Below, one piece after another: positions 24,380 through 32,253 of a stretch of 34,915 bases of DNA (positions within the stretch are counted from its first letter, which is position 1; each line of letters opens with the position of its first letter). Source of the DNA: CAZFHL01 sp964519145 (GTDB lineage: Bacteria > Patescibacteriota > Minisyncoccia > Phycocordibacterales > WO2-35-19). The notes beneath the pieces are model-generated. The model saw only the letters and a program-made list of their open reading frames with translations, was not told where the DNA came from and did no database searches. The position numbers were made by a program, and so were the translations under genes. The stretch spans positions 1-34,915 of the forward strand of contig CAZFHL010000004.1 of assembly GCA_964519145.1 (NCBI GenBank), written 5' to 3'.

Positions 24380-25253
24380 TAAAGAAACACCTTTAATATT
24401 TTTTGGTTCATCAGAATTTTCTGTATTTGTATTAAATGAATTAAAATTGCACAAATTATACCCTCAATTAATAATCACTACACCGGATAAACCAAAAGGC
24501 CGTAAACTTATAAACACCCCTAGTCAAGTTTCTATTTGGGCAACAGAAAACAATGTAGAATGTATAAAACCAAATTCTTTAAAAAATAATCTGGGAATTG
24601 TTGAAAAACTAAAAAAATATGAAAATCCTATTTTTTTAGTTGCTTCTTATGGAAAAATGATACCAAAAGAAATTTTTGAAATACCAGATCAAGGAACCTT
24701 AAACATTCATCCTTCTTTTTTACCAAAATATAGAGGAGCCTCCCCTATCCAATCTCAAATATTAAATGAAGAAAAAGATTTTGGAGTAACCATTATGAAG
24801 ATAGCTGAAGAAATGGATGCCGGACCAATCGTCATCCAAAAAGCAATAAAAAATGAGAATCCTTATGAGATAGGGCGAATCGAACTTGAAGAAAAATTGG
24901 CAGTTGAAGGTGCTAGACTTTTTTGCCATATATTACCTGAATGGCAAAAAAGAGTCATAGACCCAATACCTCAAAATGATTCAGAGGCAACATTTTGTAA
25001 AAAAATAGAAAAAGAAGATGGTGAAATAAAAATAGATTTTAGTGATTTTACAAAAAATGCAAAAGAAAATATTTTAAAAATAAAAGCATTTGAAGGTTGG
25101 CCAAATACATATTTTTTCTTTCAAAAAGATGGCAAAGAAATTAGAGTAATAATAAAATCAGCAACCTTAAAAGATTCTAAATTAGAAATACTCAAAGTAA
25201 TACCAGAAGGAAAAAAAGAAATGGATTTTAAAGACTTCCTCCGCGGTGTTTAA
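24372..25253 (+). CDS. fmt: methionyl-tRNA formyltransferase
   Basis: A 293-residue enzyme that formylates initiator Met-tRNA using 10-formyl-THF. Key motifs are FFGSSEFSVFVL at the N-terminus, the catalytic loop LNIHPSFLPKYRGASPIQ (N, H), and EEMDAGPIV (Asp of the active site). The C-terminal OB-like domain is short. It is translationally coupled to def, the enzyme that later removes the formyl group. It is followed by repeat sequence and then a convergent hpf-like gene. Confidence 0.96.
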   Translation: MLNKETPLIFFGSSEFSVFVLNELKLHKLYPQLIITTPDKPKGRKLINTPSQVSIWATENNVECIKPNSLKNNLGIVEKLKKYENPIFLVASYGKMIPKEIFEIPDQGTLNIHPSFLPKYRGASPIQSQILNEEKDFGVTIMKIAEEMDAGPIVIQKAIKNENPYEIGRIELEEKLAVEGARLFCHILPEWQKRVIDPIPQNDSEATFCKKIEKEDGEIKIDFSDFTKNAKENILKIKAFEGWPNTYFFFQKDGKEIRVIIKSATLKDSKLEILKVIPEGKKEMDFKDFLRGV

Positions 25254-25299
25254 AATTAAATGCATAAAATAGATTTCTTTCAAAAGTCTTTATCGCCTT

Positions 25300-25345
25300 A
25301 ATTACAAAACTCGTCGAAATCATACCTTTTTGAACCACGGATACT
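25300..25345 (-). repeat. 46-bp inverted repeat flanking def-fmt, right copy
   Basis: Partner of 23721-23766 in opposite orientation. It is preceded by another copy of the TTTCTTTCAAAAGTCT motif at 25274-25289. Confidence 0.7.
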
Positions 25346-25364
25346 ATTCCATAGTTTATATACC

Positions 25365-25748
25365 CTACTTTCTTCTAAATCTTTTACCGACATCAAGAAA
25401 TCCTTTTAAAACATTTTTTATTATAGCCCCACCCCTTCTCAAAGACCTCAAAGCTCTTTTCTTTCTTGAAGAAAGAGTGTGGGCTACTTCATCTTTTAAT
25501 TTATCTATTGAGGTGTATATATCGTCTGTTTGTACTTCTATATAAAAATCTTCTCCATTTGCTTTGAAAGCTATCTCAGCTCTGTATATGTCGCCAGACT
25601 TGTGATGATTTGTGGTTTTAGCAACTTCTACATTTACAGAAATATCTTTATCATCAATAAATTTATTTAGGGAAGATATTTTTTTCTCTATATATTCAGA
25701 GACAGCAGGAGAAATTGATAAATTAGTGGCCTTTGTATTTATTTTCAT
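25365..25748 (-). CDS. hpf: ribosome hibernation / stress factor, HPF-RaiA family (short form)
   Basis: A 127-residue protein. It opens MKINTKATNLSISPAVSEYIEKKISSL and shows the beta-alpha-beta-beta-beta-alpha pattern of HPF/RaiA, with YRAEIAFKANGEDFYIEVQTDDIYTSIDKL. The C-terminal part is a basic tail (SSRKKRALRSLRRGG...KRFRRK) suited to rRNA binding. The long-form dimerisation domain is absent. It occupies the decoding channel and inactivates ribosomes in slow growth. It is convergent with fmt. Confidence 0.93.
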   Translation of the reverse strand: MKINTKATNLSISPAVSEYIEKKISSLNKFIDDKDISVNVEVAKTTNHHKSGDIYRAEIAFKANGEDFYIEVQTDDIYTSIDKLKDEVAHTLSSRKKRALRSLRRGGAIIKNVLKGFLDVGKRFRRK

Positions 25749-25833
25749 ATATTTACAAATTATTTATAAAAGATACCGAAACCAAAGACATATATATTAT
25801 ATCTCAAAATAAGATAAATTTCTACCAAAAAAT

Positions 25834-26697
25834 TTAATCAAATATACTTATCAAATACTTATCAATATTTGTTTGTTCCAAATCATAAAAGTATATTTTA
25901 TCTTCATAAAGCCTCTCTGCCAAACTTTTGCCTACAAATCTCCAATGCCAAGGTTCAAATTGATAGTATTCATTACCTTTAGGGTAAGAGAGTACGAAGC
26001 CAAATTTATAAGCATTTTGAATGAGCCATTTATACTCATCTGTCTTTTCAAAAGTAGTAAAATTCAAACCAATCTTTTTTGAAGTAAAATCAAAAGTAGT
26101 ACCAAGCTGATGTTCAGAATAACCTTGATCGGCAGAAAATTTGTTTGCTCCACTTCCAAAGGAAACTGAATAATTGCTTTTTAAACCTGCCTGTTCATCA
26201 AATGATCTGTAAGATGATATGACATATAAATTTAAACCCTCCCTCTCCCCTGCCTCAATCATATTTGAAAGAAAAGGTAGTACTTTTGTATGTATATATT
26301 TATCTTTTTTTTCTTCAAAAACAAATTTCTCTGGAATTTTTGATAGCTCATCTGGCACATAATGCTCATTTAAAAAATACACTTTTGAGTATTTTTGCAA
26401 AAGCTCTTTATCTGTTTTAGAAAGTTTGTCTAAAGTACCAACGGTGCCAAAAATCTGATTGATTTGATTTTCAAATAAACTATTTTTACTTTTTTCTTCT
26501 TCTAAAACTTTATTTATATAATCAAATTTTTCTTGTAAAGAAGTTAGATCTTTTTTCGTATTATTTAAATCTAAATTTGTTAAATTTAAATTATTGTTTT
26601 TTTGATACAACAAAAAACCTAAAAAAATTAGGCCTCCAAAAAACAAAATAGATACAATTTTGAAAAAATGTTTTTTAAAGAAAATAAAGAAAACCAT
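25834..26697 (-). CDS. membrane-anchored D-Ala-D-Ala carboxypeptidase, VanY type
   Basis: A 287-residue protein with an N-terminal membrane helix (about 10-32), a coiled-coil stalk (about 40-100) and an M15B/VanY catalytic domain. SEHQLGTTFDF provides the zinc-binding His and Asp (SxHxxGxxxD), and EPWHWRFVG provides the catalytic Glu and last His. It trims the terminal D-Ala from peptidoglycan stems. The start at 26697 (MVFFIFFKKHFFK) was chosen because an extended -10 (TGG-TATAAT, 26709-26704) lies 6 nt before it. An ATG at 26721 would be upstream of that promoter. Confidence 0.88.
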   Translation of the reverse strand: MVFFIFFKKHFFKIVSILFFGGLIFLGFLLYQKNNNLNLTNLDLNNTKKDLTSLQEKFDYINKVLEEEKSKNSLFENQINQIFGTVGTLDKLSKTDKELLQKYSKVYFLNEHYVPDELSKIPEKFVFEEKKDKYIHTKVLPFLSNMIEAGEREGLNLYVISSYRSFDEQAGLKSNYSVSFGSGANKFSADQGYSEHQLGTTFDFTSKKIGLNFTTFEKTDEYKWLIQNAYKFGFVLSYPKGNEYYQFEPWHWRFVGKSLAERLYEDKIYFYDLEQTNIDKYLISIFD

Positions 26698-26703
26698 AAA
26701 GGT

Positions 26704-26712
26704 ATTATACCA
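26704..26712 (-). promoter_or_regulatory. extended -10 box of the VanY-like gene
   Basis: TGG-TATAAT on the minus strand with exactly 6 nt before the ATG at 26697. This is the same geometry as at 11-16 and 1309-1314. Confidence 0.6.
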
Positions 26713-26783
26713 CAACAACAAAAGTATTTGCCTTTAACCCCCTTTTTCTGATAGAATAATCCCATAAGGGTTTCCTTATACAT

Positions 26784-26856
26784 TCCGCGGTAGCTCAGCT
26801 GGTAGAGCGGCGAGCTGTTAACTCGTTGGTCGTAGGTTCGAGTCCTACCCGCGGAG
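26784..26856 (+). tRNA. tRNA-Asn (GTT)
   Basis: A 73-nt cloverleaf: acceptor TCCGCGG/CCGCGGA, D-arm GCTC..GAGC, anticodon arm GCGAG-CTGTTAA-CTCGT with anticodon GTT at 26817-26819, T-arm GTAGG-TTCGAGT-CCTAC, discriminator G. The 3' CCA is not encoded (CAC follows). Its 3' acceptor strand is part of a 60-bp perfect palindrome. Confidence 0.97.
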
Positions 26857-26908
26857 CACATAAATAAAAGCCAACGAATTCGTTGGCTTTTATTTATGTG
26901 CTCCGCGG
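26849..26908. repeat. 60-bp perfect palindrome fused to the tRNA 3' end
   Basis: Left arm 26849-26878 and right arm 26879-26908 are perfectly complementary over 30 bp with no spacer, centred on GAATTC. The outer 8 nt of the left arm are the tRNA acceptor strand plus discriminator. As RNA it would be a strong terminator-like hairpin with T-runs, but its outer part competes with tRNA folding. Confidence 0.9.
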
Positions 26909-26953
26909 AGCGACTAAACTGCTTTAGTCGCATGTAGGACTCGAACGGCGGAG
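26909..26953 (-). repeat. inverted partial copy of the tRNA-Asn T-arm with hairpin insert
   Basis: 26934-26946 (GTAGGACTCGAAC) is the exact reverse complement of tRNA positions 26836-26848. It is separated from the inverted acceptor copy by a 25-nt insert carrying a 9-bp stem (GCGACTAAA / TTTAGTCGC, 26910-26931). A further GGCGGAG follows. Confidence 0.8.
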
Positions 26954-27204
26954 TATAAAATTTTTAGTAAAAAATTCTAAATGTTTTTAAAACCAAATAT
27001 TAAAATTTATTTTTTTAGGACATAAATATTATGTAGCGCCAAAAATGTGGAAAATCGTGCGGAATCAATTTTTATTTTTTTAAGGACATTAATAGTATGG
27101 CGCGCTTAAAATGTAAAAAAGTCTGCGGAATCAATTTGTAAATTTTGGACCGTAAATATCTGGCACGTGGTCCATTTTGGTGTGAGTTTTGGTATAAACG
27201 TAAA
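26954..27204. other. gene-free stretch with degenerate tandem repeats
   Basis: No coding frame is credible. Two repeats with a 66-nt period are clear (27017-27076 and 27083-27142): both start AGGACAT, contain GCGC and AAAATGT, and end TGCGGAATCAATTT. A third, weaker unit starts at about 27147 (GGACCGTAAATAT). The function is not evident. Confidence 0.55.
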
Positions 27205-27223
27205 AAGCCCCGATATGGGGCTT
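27205..27223 (-). terminator. intrinsic terminator of the defence operon
   Basis: Stem AAGCCCC / GGGGCTT of 7 bp with a 5-nt loop. On the minus strand it is followed by TTTTT. It lies 55 nt past the stop at 27279. Confidence 0.8.
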
Positions 27224-27278
27224 GAAAAGCGTACACGGGGTGATTTAGGGGCTAATAATACGTATCTTTAACCTACAA

Positions 27279-28001
27279 TCATCGTTTATATTTAGGTAAC
27301 TTTAATTGACCCTTGTATCCAAAAGAATTAAGAATCGCTTGCCAGGTTATTTGCAAAAGTTCCTGCATGGGGACATCTTGAGAAATGGTTATTGGATCTT
27401 CTTTCGAACCCATCCCTTTTAGACTTGACCATTCCATACCTCTAGATTCAATTCCGCCATCATGAATGAATCCTGATCTAACTTCATACCAAAGATGATT
27501 TATAACATCAGAAAAAGTCTTGATTTCTTTTTCATATTTAAAAACATCCTCAACTTTGTATCTATTTGCAATGTCATTTTTAACCTCAGTTGGCAAGTTG
27601 TCTTCTAAAAACTTAACTATCTTCTTGCGTTTCGAATCTAACCGGCTTTTTCTCTTGCCCTTGATAACAAGTTCTAGCATTCCAAACATCACCACAGTCA
27701 TAAATTGTGACCATGATATTTCAGAATAAAATTTTGATAAGGTATGTTCTCCTTCTTCTGCCTTAAGAATATATTTAAGTGGTTGGGCATGGATTTCAAA
27801 ATGCATAACTATCATCGTTAAACTTTTCCGTTGTTCATCGGTCAGTTTCTCTAGAATAGGTAAAAAATCTTCCGTTAGTTCATATCCAATATATTCATAC
27901 TTAGTGGGTCTTTGTCCCCAAGTGTCTACACGTCCAAAATAACCACTTTCTTGACTCAGGACCTCAACTAATTTTTGGTTTAATTTTACAATTTCATTCA
28001 T
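27279..28001 (-). CDS. unknown protein, last gene of the defence operon
   Basis: A 240-residue soluble protein, mostly helical, with no signal peptide. Notable segments are LTMIVMHFEIHAQPLKYIL, SWSQFMTVVMFGMLELVIKGKRKSR and SDVINHLWYEVRSGFIHDGG. The last resembles the helical 'RNxxxH'-like RSGFIHDG pattern seen in HEPN-type proteins, but I cannot confirm the family. It starts 6 nt after the AlbA_2-type gene and is followed by the operon terminator. Its role is unknown; an effector or accessory role in the defence operon is inferred from position alone. Confidence 0.65.
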   Translation of the reverse strand: MNEIVKLNQKLVEVLSQESGYFGRVDTWGQRPTKYEYIGYELTEDFLPILEKLTDEQRKSLTMIVMHFEIHAQPLKYILKAEEGEHTLSKFYSEISWSQFMTVVMFGMLELVIKGKRKSRLDSKRKKIVKFLEDNLPTEVKNDIANRYKVEDVFKYEKEIKTFSDVINHLWYEVRSGFIHDGGIESRGMEWSSLKGMGSKEDPITISQDVPMQELLQITWQAILNSFGYKGQLKLPKYKR

Positions 28002-28007
28002 TAAATT

Positions 28008-29648
28008 TTATTTGTTCGGTTTTGCTTTCTCCGGAAAAGCAATCTCTAAGGCACCTTGCTGAAAACCGTCCGCCCAACAAGTTGAACCGCGTCCTAGGTT
28101 TTGCGCAGTTTGATCAAATTCTGATAATAAATCTTCTAGAGACCTATCAAAGACTTTTCTTATCCAATCTTTTTCGTCCCTAAGTAAGCGTGTAATGATT
28201 GGTATCGAGGAATTAATATAGATATACAAACCAGCAGAAGGATGGCCAATCATTGGTCTTTTGGAAGTTTTATCGAGAATATCCATTGGAGAGATACAAA
28301 GCAAAAATTCTCCGCGATAAAATTCTGATTCTTTGTCCCAGAGAGGATCATCAGGATTTAACAATCTATCGACAAGTATTTTTGTATATGAAGCAATTGG
28401 ATCGCACCATTTTCTATCTGGGTAAGCATCATAAAGAGGATGGAAGATTTCGGGACCACGCCTTATCATAAAAAGTATATACGTAATAGGCAGAGGCTCA
28501 TCATAATGAGATCTTCTCAAAAGATTTATTTTAAGAATTCTTTTAAGAAGTTTGTCACGTTTTTTTGCAACTCCACCTATAAATATTAGATATAAAGCCA
28601 CAAAAAGCGGGTAGTAGCGCGCACTTCTACCAAGCTCTGTATAAGATACTCCAGAGGGCGGTTCAATTTGTCGTGCCAGATAAGAAATAGCCTTAACAAT
28701 CGCATCATCATAAGTACCTTTTTGGTCCTTGAGCACAAGACTAATTATTGCCAACCAAAATTCTTTTGAAACAGACTCAATCTTATTAATTATTTCTTGA
28801 CTCTGCACCTTATCAACTGAGCTGATTGCCCACGGTATCTCTTGAGACTCAATAAAAGTATTAATCTTTTTCGCTTCCTCAAACAAACCTTTTGTGACTT
28901 GATCTTCTTCTTTCTCAAGTAAAGAGTCAATTTTTTCTGTAATAGTCTGGTTTTGTAATATAGTTTTTTCTACTTCAGATTTCTGTTCCGTCTGCACCAG
29001 GACATCTTTTTTTGTTTTGGAACTGTAATTTTTAATCTTCTTGATCTGGGATGATAAATCTGAAACTTGGCGCTGGAGATCACTAATAGTTTGCTGAAAC
29101 TCATAAGTGTGTTCTTCAAGATGCTGTCTGAAAAACCTTGTAAAATCACCCGGTTGAGCTTTCTCTGATGTGGTTCCATTTCTAACATACACATCACCTC
29201 GATAACGCTTGTGAATTTCATTAAAGAAAACATGTGGTGCATTACGGGTAGGTGGGACCACAAGCACTCCCCATTTATTTCCTGAGTCATCAAAGATGAA
29301 CAAGTGTGTGGTTATAAATGGTCCAATATATTTTTTAAGCAAATCATCTATTGTCGCTTGGAGATGGTCTTCATTATTTGGAAATACTGAGTAAGTAAGC
29401 TTATTATTTGAAGCTCCGAACACAATAAATCCATGATTTCTGTAGTAATGACTATATGTATTTGCTAATGCTGAAATATCCTTTAACATTTCAGCCTGAT
29501 GTTGAGTATCAGAAATATCGAAAGTTGCCTTTAGATCGACCTTAGTGGTTTCACCAGTAGAAATGATCTTTAACAACAGTTCTCTGAGTGATTCTCTATC
29601 CCAAGGTATGTGAAGATCATCATTTGTACTTGTGTTAGTTAAACTCAT
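28008..29648 (-). CDS. AlbA_2 (Schlafen-like) domain protein
   Basis: A 546-residue protein. Residues about 15-160 (ETTKVDLKATFDIS, DISALANTYSHYYRNHGFIVFGASN, YVRNGTTSEKA) match the AlbA_2 putative nucleic-acid-binding domain, also called AAA_4 or Schlafen-type. A coiled coil follows (about 165-250). The C-terminal 300 residues are helical with no recognised motif. Its ATG overlaps the stop of the YqfO-like gene (ATGA), so translation is coupled. AlbA_2 proteins are found in transcription regulation and in several anti-phage operons. Here a nucleic-acid-sensing or effector role is inferred only. Confidence 0.75.
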   Translation of the reverse strand: MSLTNTSTNDDLHIPWDRESLRELLLKIISTGETTKVDLKATFDISDTQHQAEMLKDISALANTYSHYYRNHGFIVFGASNNKLTYSVFPNNEDHLQATIDDLLKKYIGPFITTHLFIFDDSGNKWGVLVVPPTRNAPHVFFNEIHKRYRGDVYVRNGTTSEKAQPGDFTRFFRQHLEEHTYEFQQTISDLQRQVSDLSSQIKKIKNYSSKTKKDVLVQTEQKSEVEKTILQNQTITEKIDSLLEKEEDQVTKGLFEEAKKINTFIESQEIPWAISSVDKVQSQEIINKIESVSKEFWLAIISLVLKDQKGTYDDAIVKAISYLARQIEPPSGVSYTELGRSARYYPLFVALYLIFIGGVAKKRDKLLKRILKINLLRRSHYDEPLPITYILFMIRRGPEIFHPLYDAYPDRKWCDPIASYTKILVDRLLNPDDPLWDKESEFYRGEFLLCISPMDILDKTSKRPMIGHPSAGLYIYINSSIPIITRLLRDEKDWIRKVFDRSLEDLLSEFDQTAQNLGRGSTCWADGFQQGALEIAFPEKAKPNK

Positions 29649-29977
29649 ATATTTTCTAAAGGATATACATCAAAAGCGACCTCATCGTATGGATGAACTT
29701 CTTTCATTGCTTTAATTACTGCATCAATATTTTCTCTCGCGCAGACAGTTTCAATTCTTTCTTCTTCGACTTCCTCAAATTTTCCAACTTCGCCAATGTG
29801 AGGATTTGCACCTTGCTCTGGTTTAAACCTACCAATTCCTTTAGAGGAAAATGAGCAGTAAGTATAATTACCGATTTTACCAGCACCTGCTTTGCCCATA
29901 GCCTCACGGACCACATCTGTATGGGTCTCTGGGACGAATACGACAATTTTTACGTTTTTAGTTGCAACAGAAGGCAT
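29645..29977 (-). CDS. YqfO / NIF3-associated domain protein
   Basis: A 110-residue stand-alone domain. The segments VVFVPETHTDVVREAMGKAGAGKIGNY, CSFSSKGIGRFKPEQGANPHIGEVG, VEEERIETVC and HPYDEVAFDVYPLEN are the signature of the PII/CutA-like domain inserted in NIF3 (YqgF-unrelated, YqfO type) proteins. The family is thought to bind metal or a small ligand; the biochemical role is not established. It sits between the type III restriction subunit (4 nt) and the AlbA_2 gene (4-nt overlap), which is an unusual place for this domain. Confidence 0.85.
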   Translation of the reverse strand: MPSVATKNVKIVVFVPETHTDVVREAMGKAGAGKIGNYTYCSFSSKGIGRFKPEQGANPHIGEVGKFEEVEEERIETVCARENIDAVIKAMKEVHPYDEVAFDVYPLENI

Positions 29978-29981
29978 ATTT

Positions 29982-32249
29982 TTATAATTCTTTAAGTGCC
30001 TTCAATACTTCCTCAACATTCCCTGTGTGAACGAGAAAAAAGCGTAGCTTGCTACCACCAAGGTTTTCCCATGTCTCACCAATTTCGACCTTATACTGAG
30101 TATCTTCGTTACTAATTCTATCTCCACCTTTCCATTCAAGAGCGACGATAACCTCTTTCTTTGTCACAGCTACAAAGTCAGGATAGAATTTACCTTTTCT
30201 CCAACCTTGGATATAAAACGGATCCATTTTCTCTCTATTTCGGACCCAGTATTTAATGTTAGGTAAAGCATCAAGATCAAGTCTGTTAACGAAGGTTAAT
30301 TCTTCACCATTCAACTTATCAATCTTCTCGTAGTAGTTTTTATTAAATTCTTGAGGAACCGCTTGCTTGAGAGTTATGGAAGACGAAAAAGCATCGAAGG
30401 TTTTAACAACAAGTTTCTTTTTCTTTAGGAATCCATCAAATCTTTCCTTTGCATATTGCTCAAGGATATTTTGAATAACTCCATTTAGTTGATCTGCTAG
30501 AACGTATCTATTTACAGATAATTCTGAGATTGTGTATTTCTTGAGCTGATATTCGATTGCTTTATCTAGAAAAGCTACCTTATCCGACTTATTTAGAAGT
30601 GTATATTTAAGTTTTTTATCAAGCCATTGGACCAGCTCATTCTTTGTGAAGTTCTTATCTGAATAAGTGAGCTTAAGAGTCATCTGTGCGCCTCGAGTCC
30701 ACTCATCATCTTTCTTGATATCGATAACTGCTCGACCGTCATTGTCGTAATGTACCTGAAAATCAAACTTTGCATCCTGCTTTGAAAGCTCAAAATCTTC
30801 ACCAACAAGATCTTCGAAAGATAGTCTGTCGTCTTCATACGCCATCATTGGAACCTTCAAAGTATCTGATACGGCTTTCTTTGATTCCAACTCATACACA
30901 GCATCCTTTTTATCTGCACTAATAATATCGGCTCGGCTATAACCATTACTCTCAAGTCCACCAATTATTTGATTAGCTGCTTCATTGAAATTTTGAGCTG
31001 ATGCAAAAACATAACTTCGATTGAAGTCTTCGTTAGCTTTTCTCTTCGCATAAGGCATACGGATAATACGTCCGATAATCTGCTCAACAGCAATTTTTGA
31101 TCCAAGGTTTGCTACTGAAATAAGTACATAAGCAAATGAACAATCCCAACCTTCAGCAAGGGCGTTCACTGTGATTATGTATCTGATCTTGCAAGTCTTA
31201 CTAAACAAATCAACACCTTCTAACTCATTCTTCTCAGATGTCTTTATTGCAATTTCTTCAGCTGGAATCTTTCTATCAAGTAAGAATGTTTTCAACTGCT
31301 CAACGGTAATTGTTTTACCATCTTTATTTTGTGGTTGCGCTTGTAGGAGAGCGATAGGGCGAATATATTCACCTTTAATTTTCTTTGCATCTTTCTCGAG
31401 TTCTATTCTCTTTTCAAGACCACGCTCTACAGCATTTTGCCACTGAGCGGAACTTTCAAGAACAATTGGAATCTTCACCATCTGCTCAGCCTTCAATTCA
31501 GATGCATGGATCTCTACAAGAATATTGCTTTCATTTCTTGGGGTAGCGGTATATTCAACAACAAAGCTTGGATTGAGATCCTTGAGGAAATCGATTGATA
31601 GTTTTGTGGTTGTTTTATGTCCTTCATCAATCACAATTAACGGATTGCTCATACGGACCACGTTGGCGAGCGAGTTTATCACCGTATTTTCCTCATCTTT
31701 TTCAAGGTTATCTTCGTTGTGTAGATTTTCGAAATGACTAAGAAGTGATCCGTTCTCTTGATACACCTTATATTTCTTTTGTAAGCTCTTTTCTTTTCTG
31801 AATGCTTCAAGACTTGAAATAATAATACAAACATTGTCACTCACATCATCCTTACGAATACCCAAAGCTTCCTCGTTTGAGAAAACCTTTACTCCATTTT
31901 CAAATGCCTCATCAAGAATTCGGCGATGAGGATCCTTACGGTCCTTAAATTTACGAAGAGTTTGGGTTTTAATTGCCTCAGACGGCACAAACCACATAAC
32001 GATACCTCGTTCCATTTTGTGCTTGAGGGCAACAGTCATGATCTTCTCAGTAGCATGACAACCTACAAGTGTTTTACCTCCACCCGTTGGAATCTTGATA
32101 CAAACAAACGGAACATCACCAAAAGCTTCACCTTTGTAAGGTTTCTCTGTCATCCCCATAAAAGCGTACTTGAGACCAACTTTCTGTAATTCTCTCAGAA
32201 AGTTCTCTAGTGTTTCGATTGTATTCTTTTGGTATTTTTTGAGTTCCAT
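29982..32249 (-). CDS. type III restriction enzyme, Res subunit
   Basis: A 755-residue superfamily 2 helicase plus nuclease. Walker A is IPTGGGKT at about residue 54. The DEAD-type box reads VIDEGHK, motif III reads YTATPRNE, and motifs V-VI are at ALAEGWDC and EQIIGRIIRMPYA. The C-terminal PD-(D/E)xK nuclease is visible as FYPDFVAV...VALEWKGGD. With Mod it cleaves DNA between head-to-head unmodified sites after ATP-driven translocation or sliding. All key motifs look intact. It starts 4 nt after mod. Confidence 0.95.
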   Translation of the reverse strand: MELKKYQKNTIETLENFLRELQKVGLKYAFMGMTEKPYKGEAFGDVPFVCIKIPTGGGKTLVGCHATEKIMTVALKHKMERGIVMWFVPSEAIKTQTLRKFKDRKDPHRRILDEAFENGVKVFSNEEALGIRKDDVSDNVCIIISSLEAFRKEKSLQKKYKVYQENGSLLSHFENLHNEDNLEKDEENTVINSLANVVRMSNPLIVIDEGHKTTTKLSIDFLKDLNPSFVVEYTATPRNESNILVEIHASELKAEQMVKIPIVLESSAQWQNAVERGLEKRIELEKDAKKIKGEYIRPIALLQAQPQNKDGKTITVEQLKTFLLDRKIPAEEIAIKTSEKNELEGVDLFSKTCKIRYIITVNALAEGWDCSFAYVLISVANLGSKIAVEQIIGRIIRMPYAKRKANEDFNRSYVFASAQNFNEAANQIIGGLESNGYSRADIISADKKDAVYELESKKAVSDTLKVPMMAYEDDRLSFEDLVGEDFELSKQDAKFDFQVHYDNDGRAVIDIKKDDEWTRGAQMTLKLTYSDKNFTKNELVQWLDKKLKYTLLNKSDKVAFLDKAIEYQLKKYTISELSVNRYVLADQLNGVIQNILEQYAKERFDGFLKKKKLVVKTFDAFSSSITLKQAVPQEFNKNYYEKIDKLNGEELTFVNRLDLDALPNIKYWVRNREKMDPFYIQGWRKGKFYPDFVAVTKKEVIVALEWKGGDRISNEDTQYKVEIGETWENLGGSKLRFFLVHTGNVEEVLKALKEL

Positions 32250-32253
32250 ATGA

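Noticed and set aside
26628..26933. A 101-residue minus-strand open frame across the tRNA
   Set aside because: Its translation (CSAGRTRTYDQRVNSSPLYQLSYRG) is the familiar antisense reading of a tRNA gene, and it overlaps the VanY-like start. Not a gene.
29716..29946. Second small minus-strand open frame over the YqfO-like gene
   Set aside because: It is an alternative frame of the well-supported YqfO-like coding region and shows no recognisable motif.
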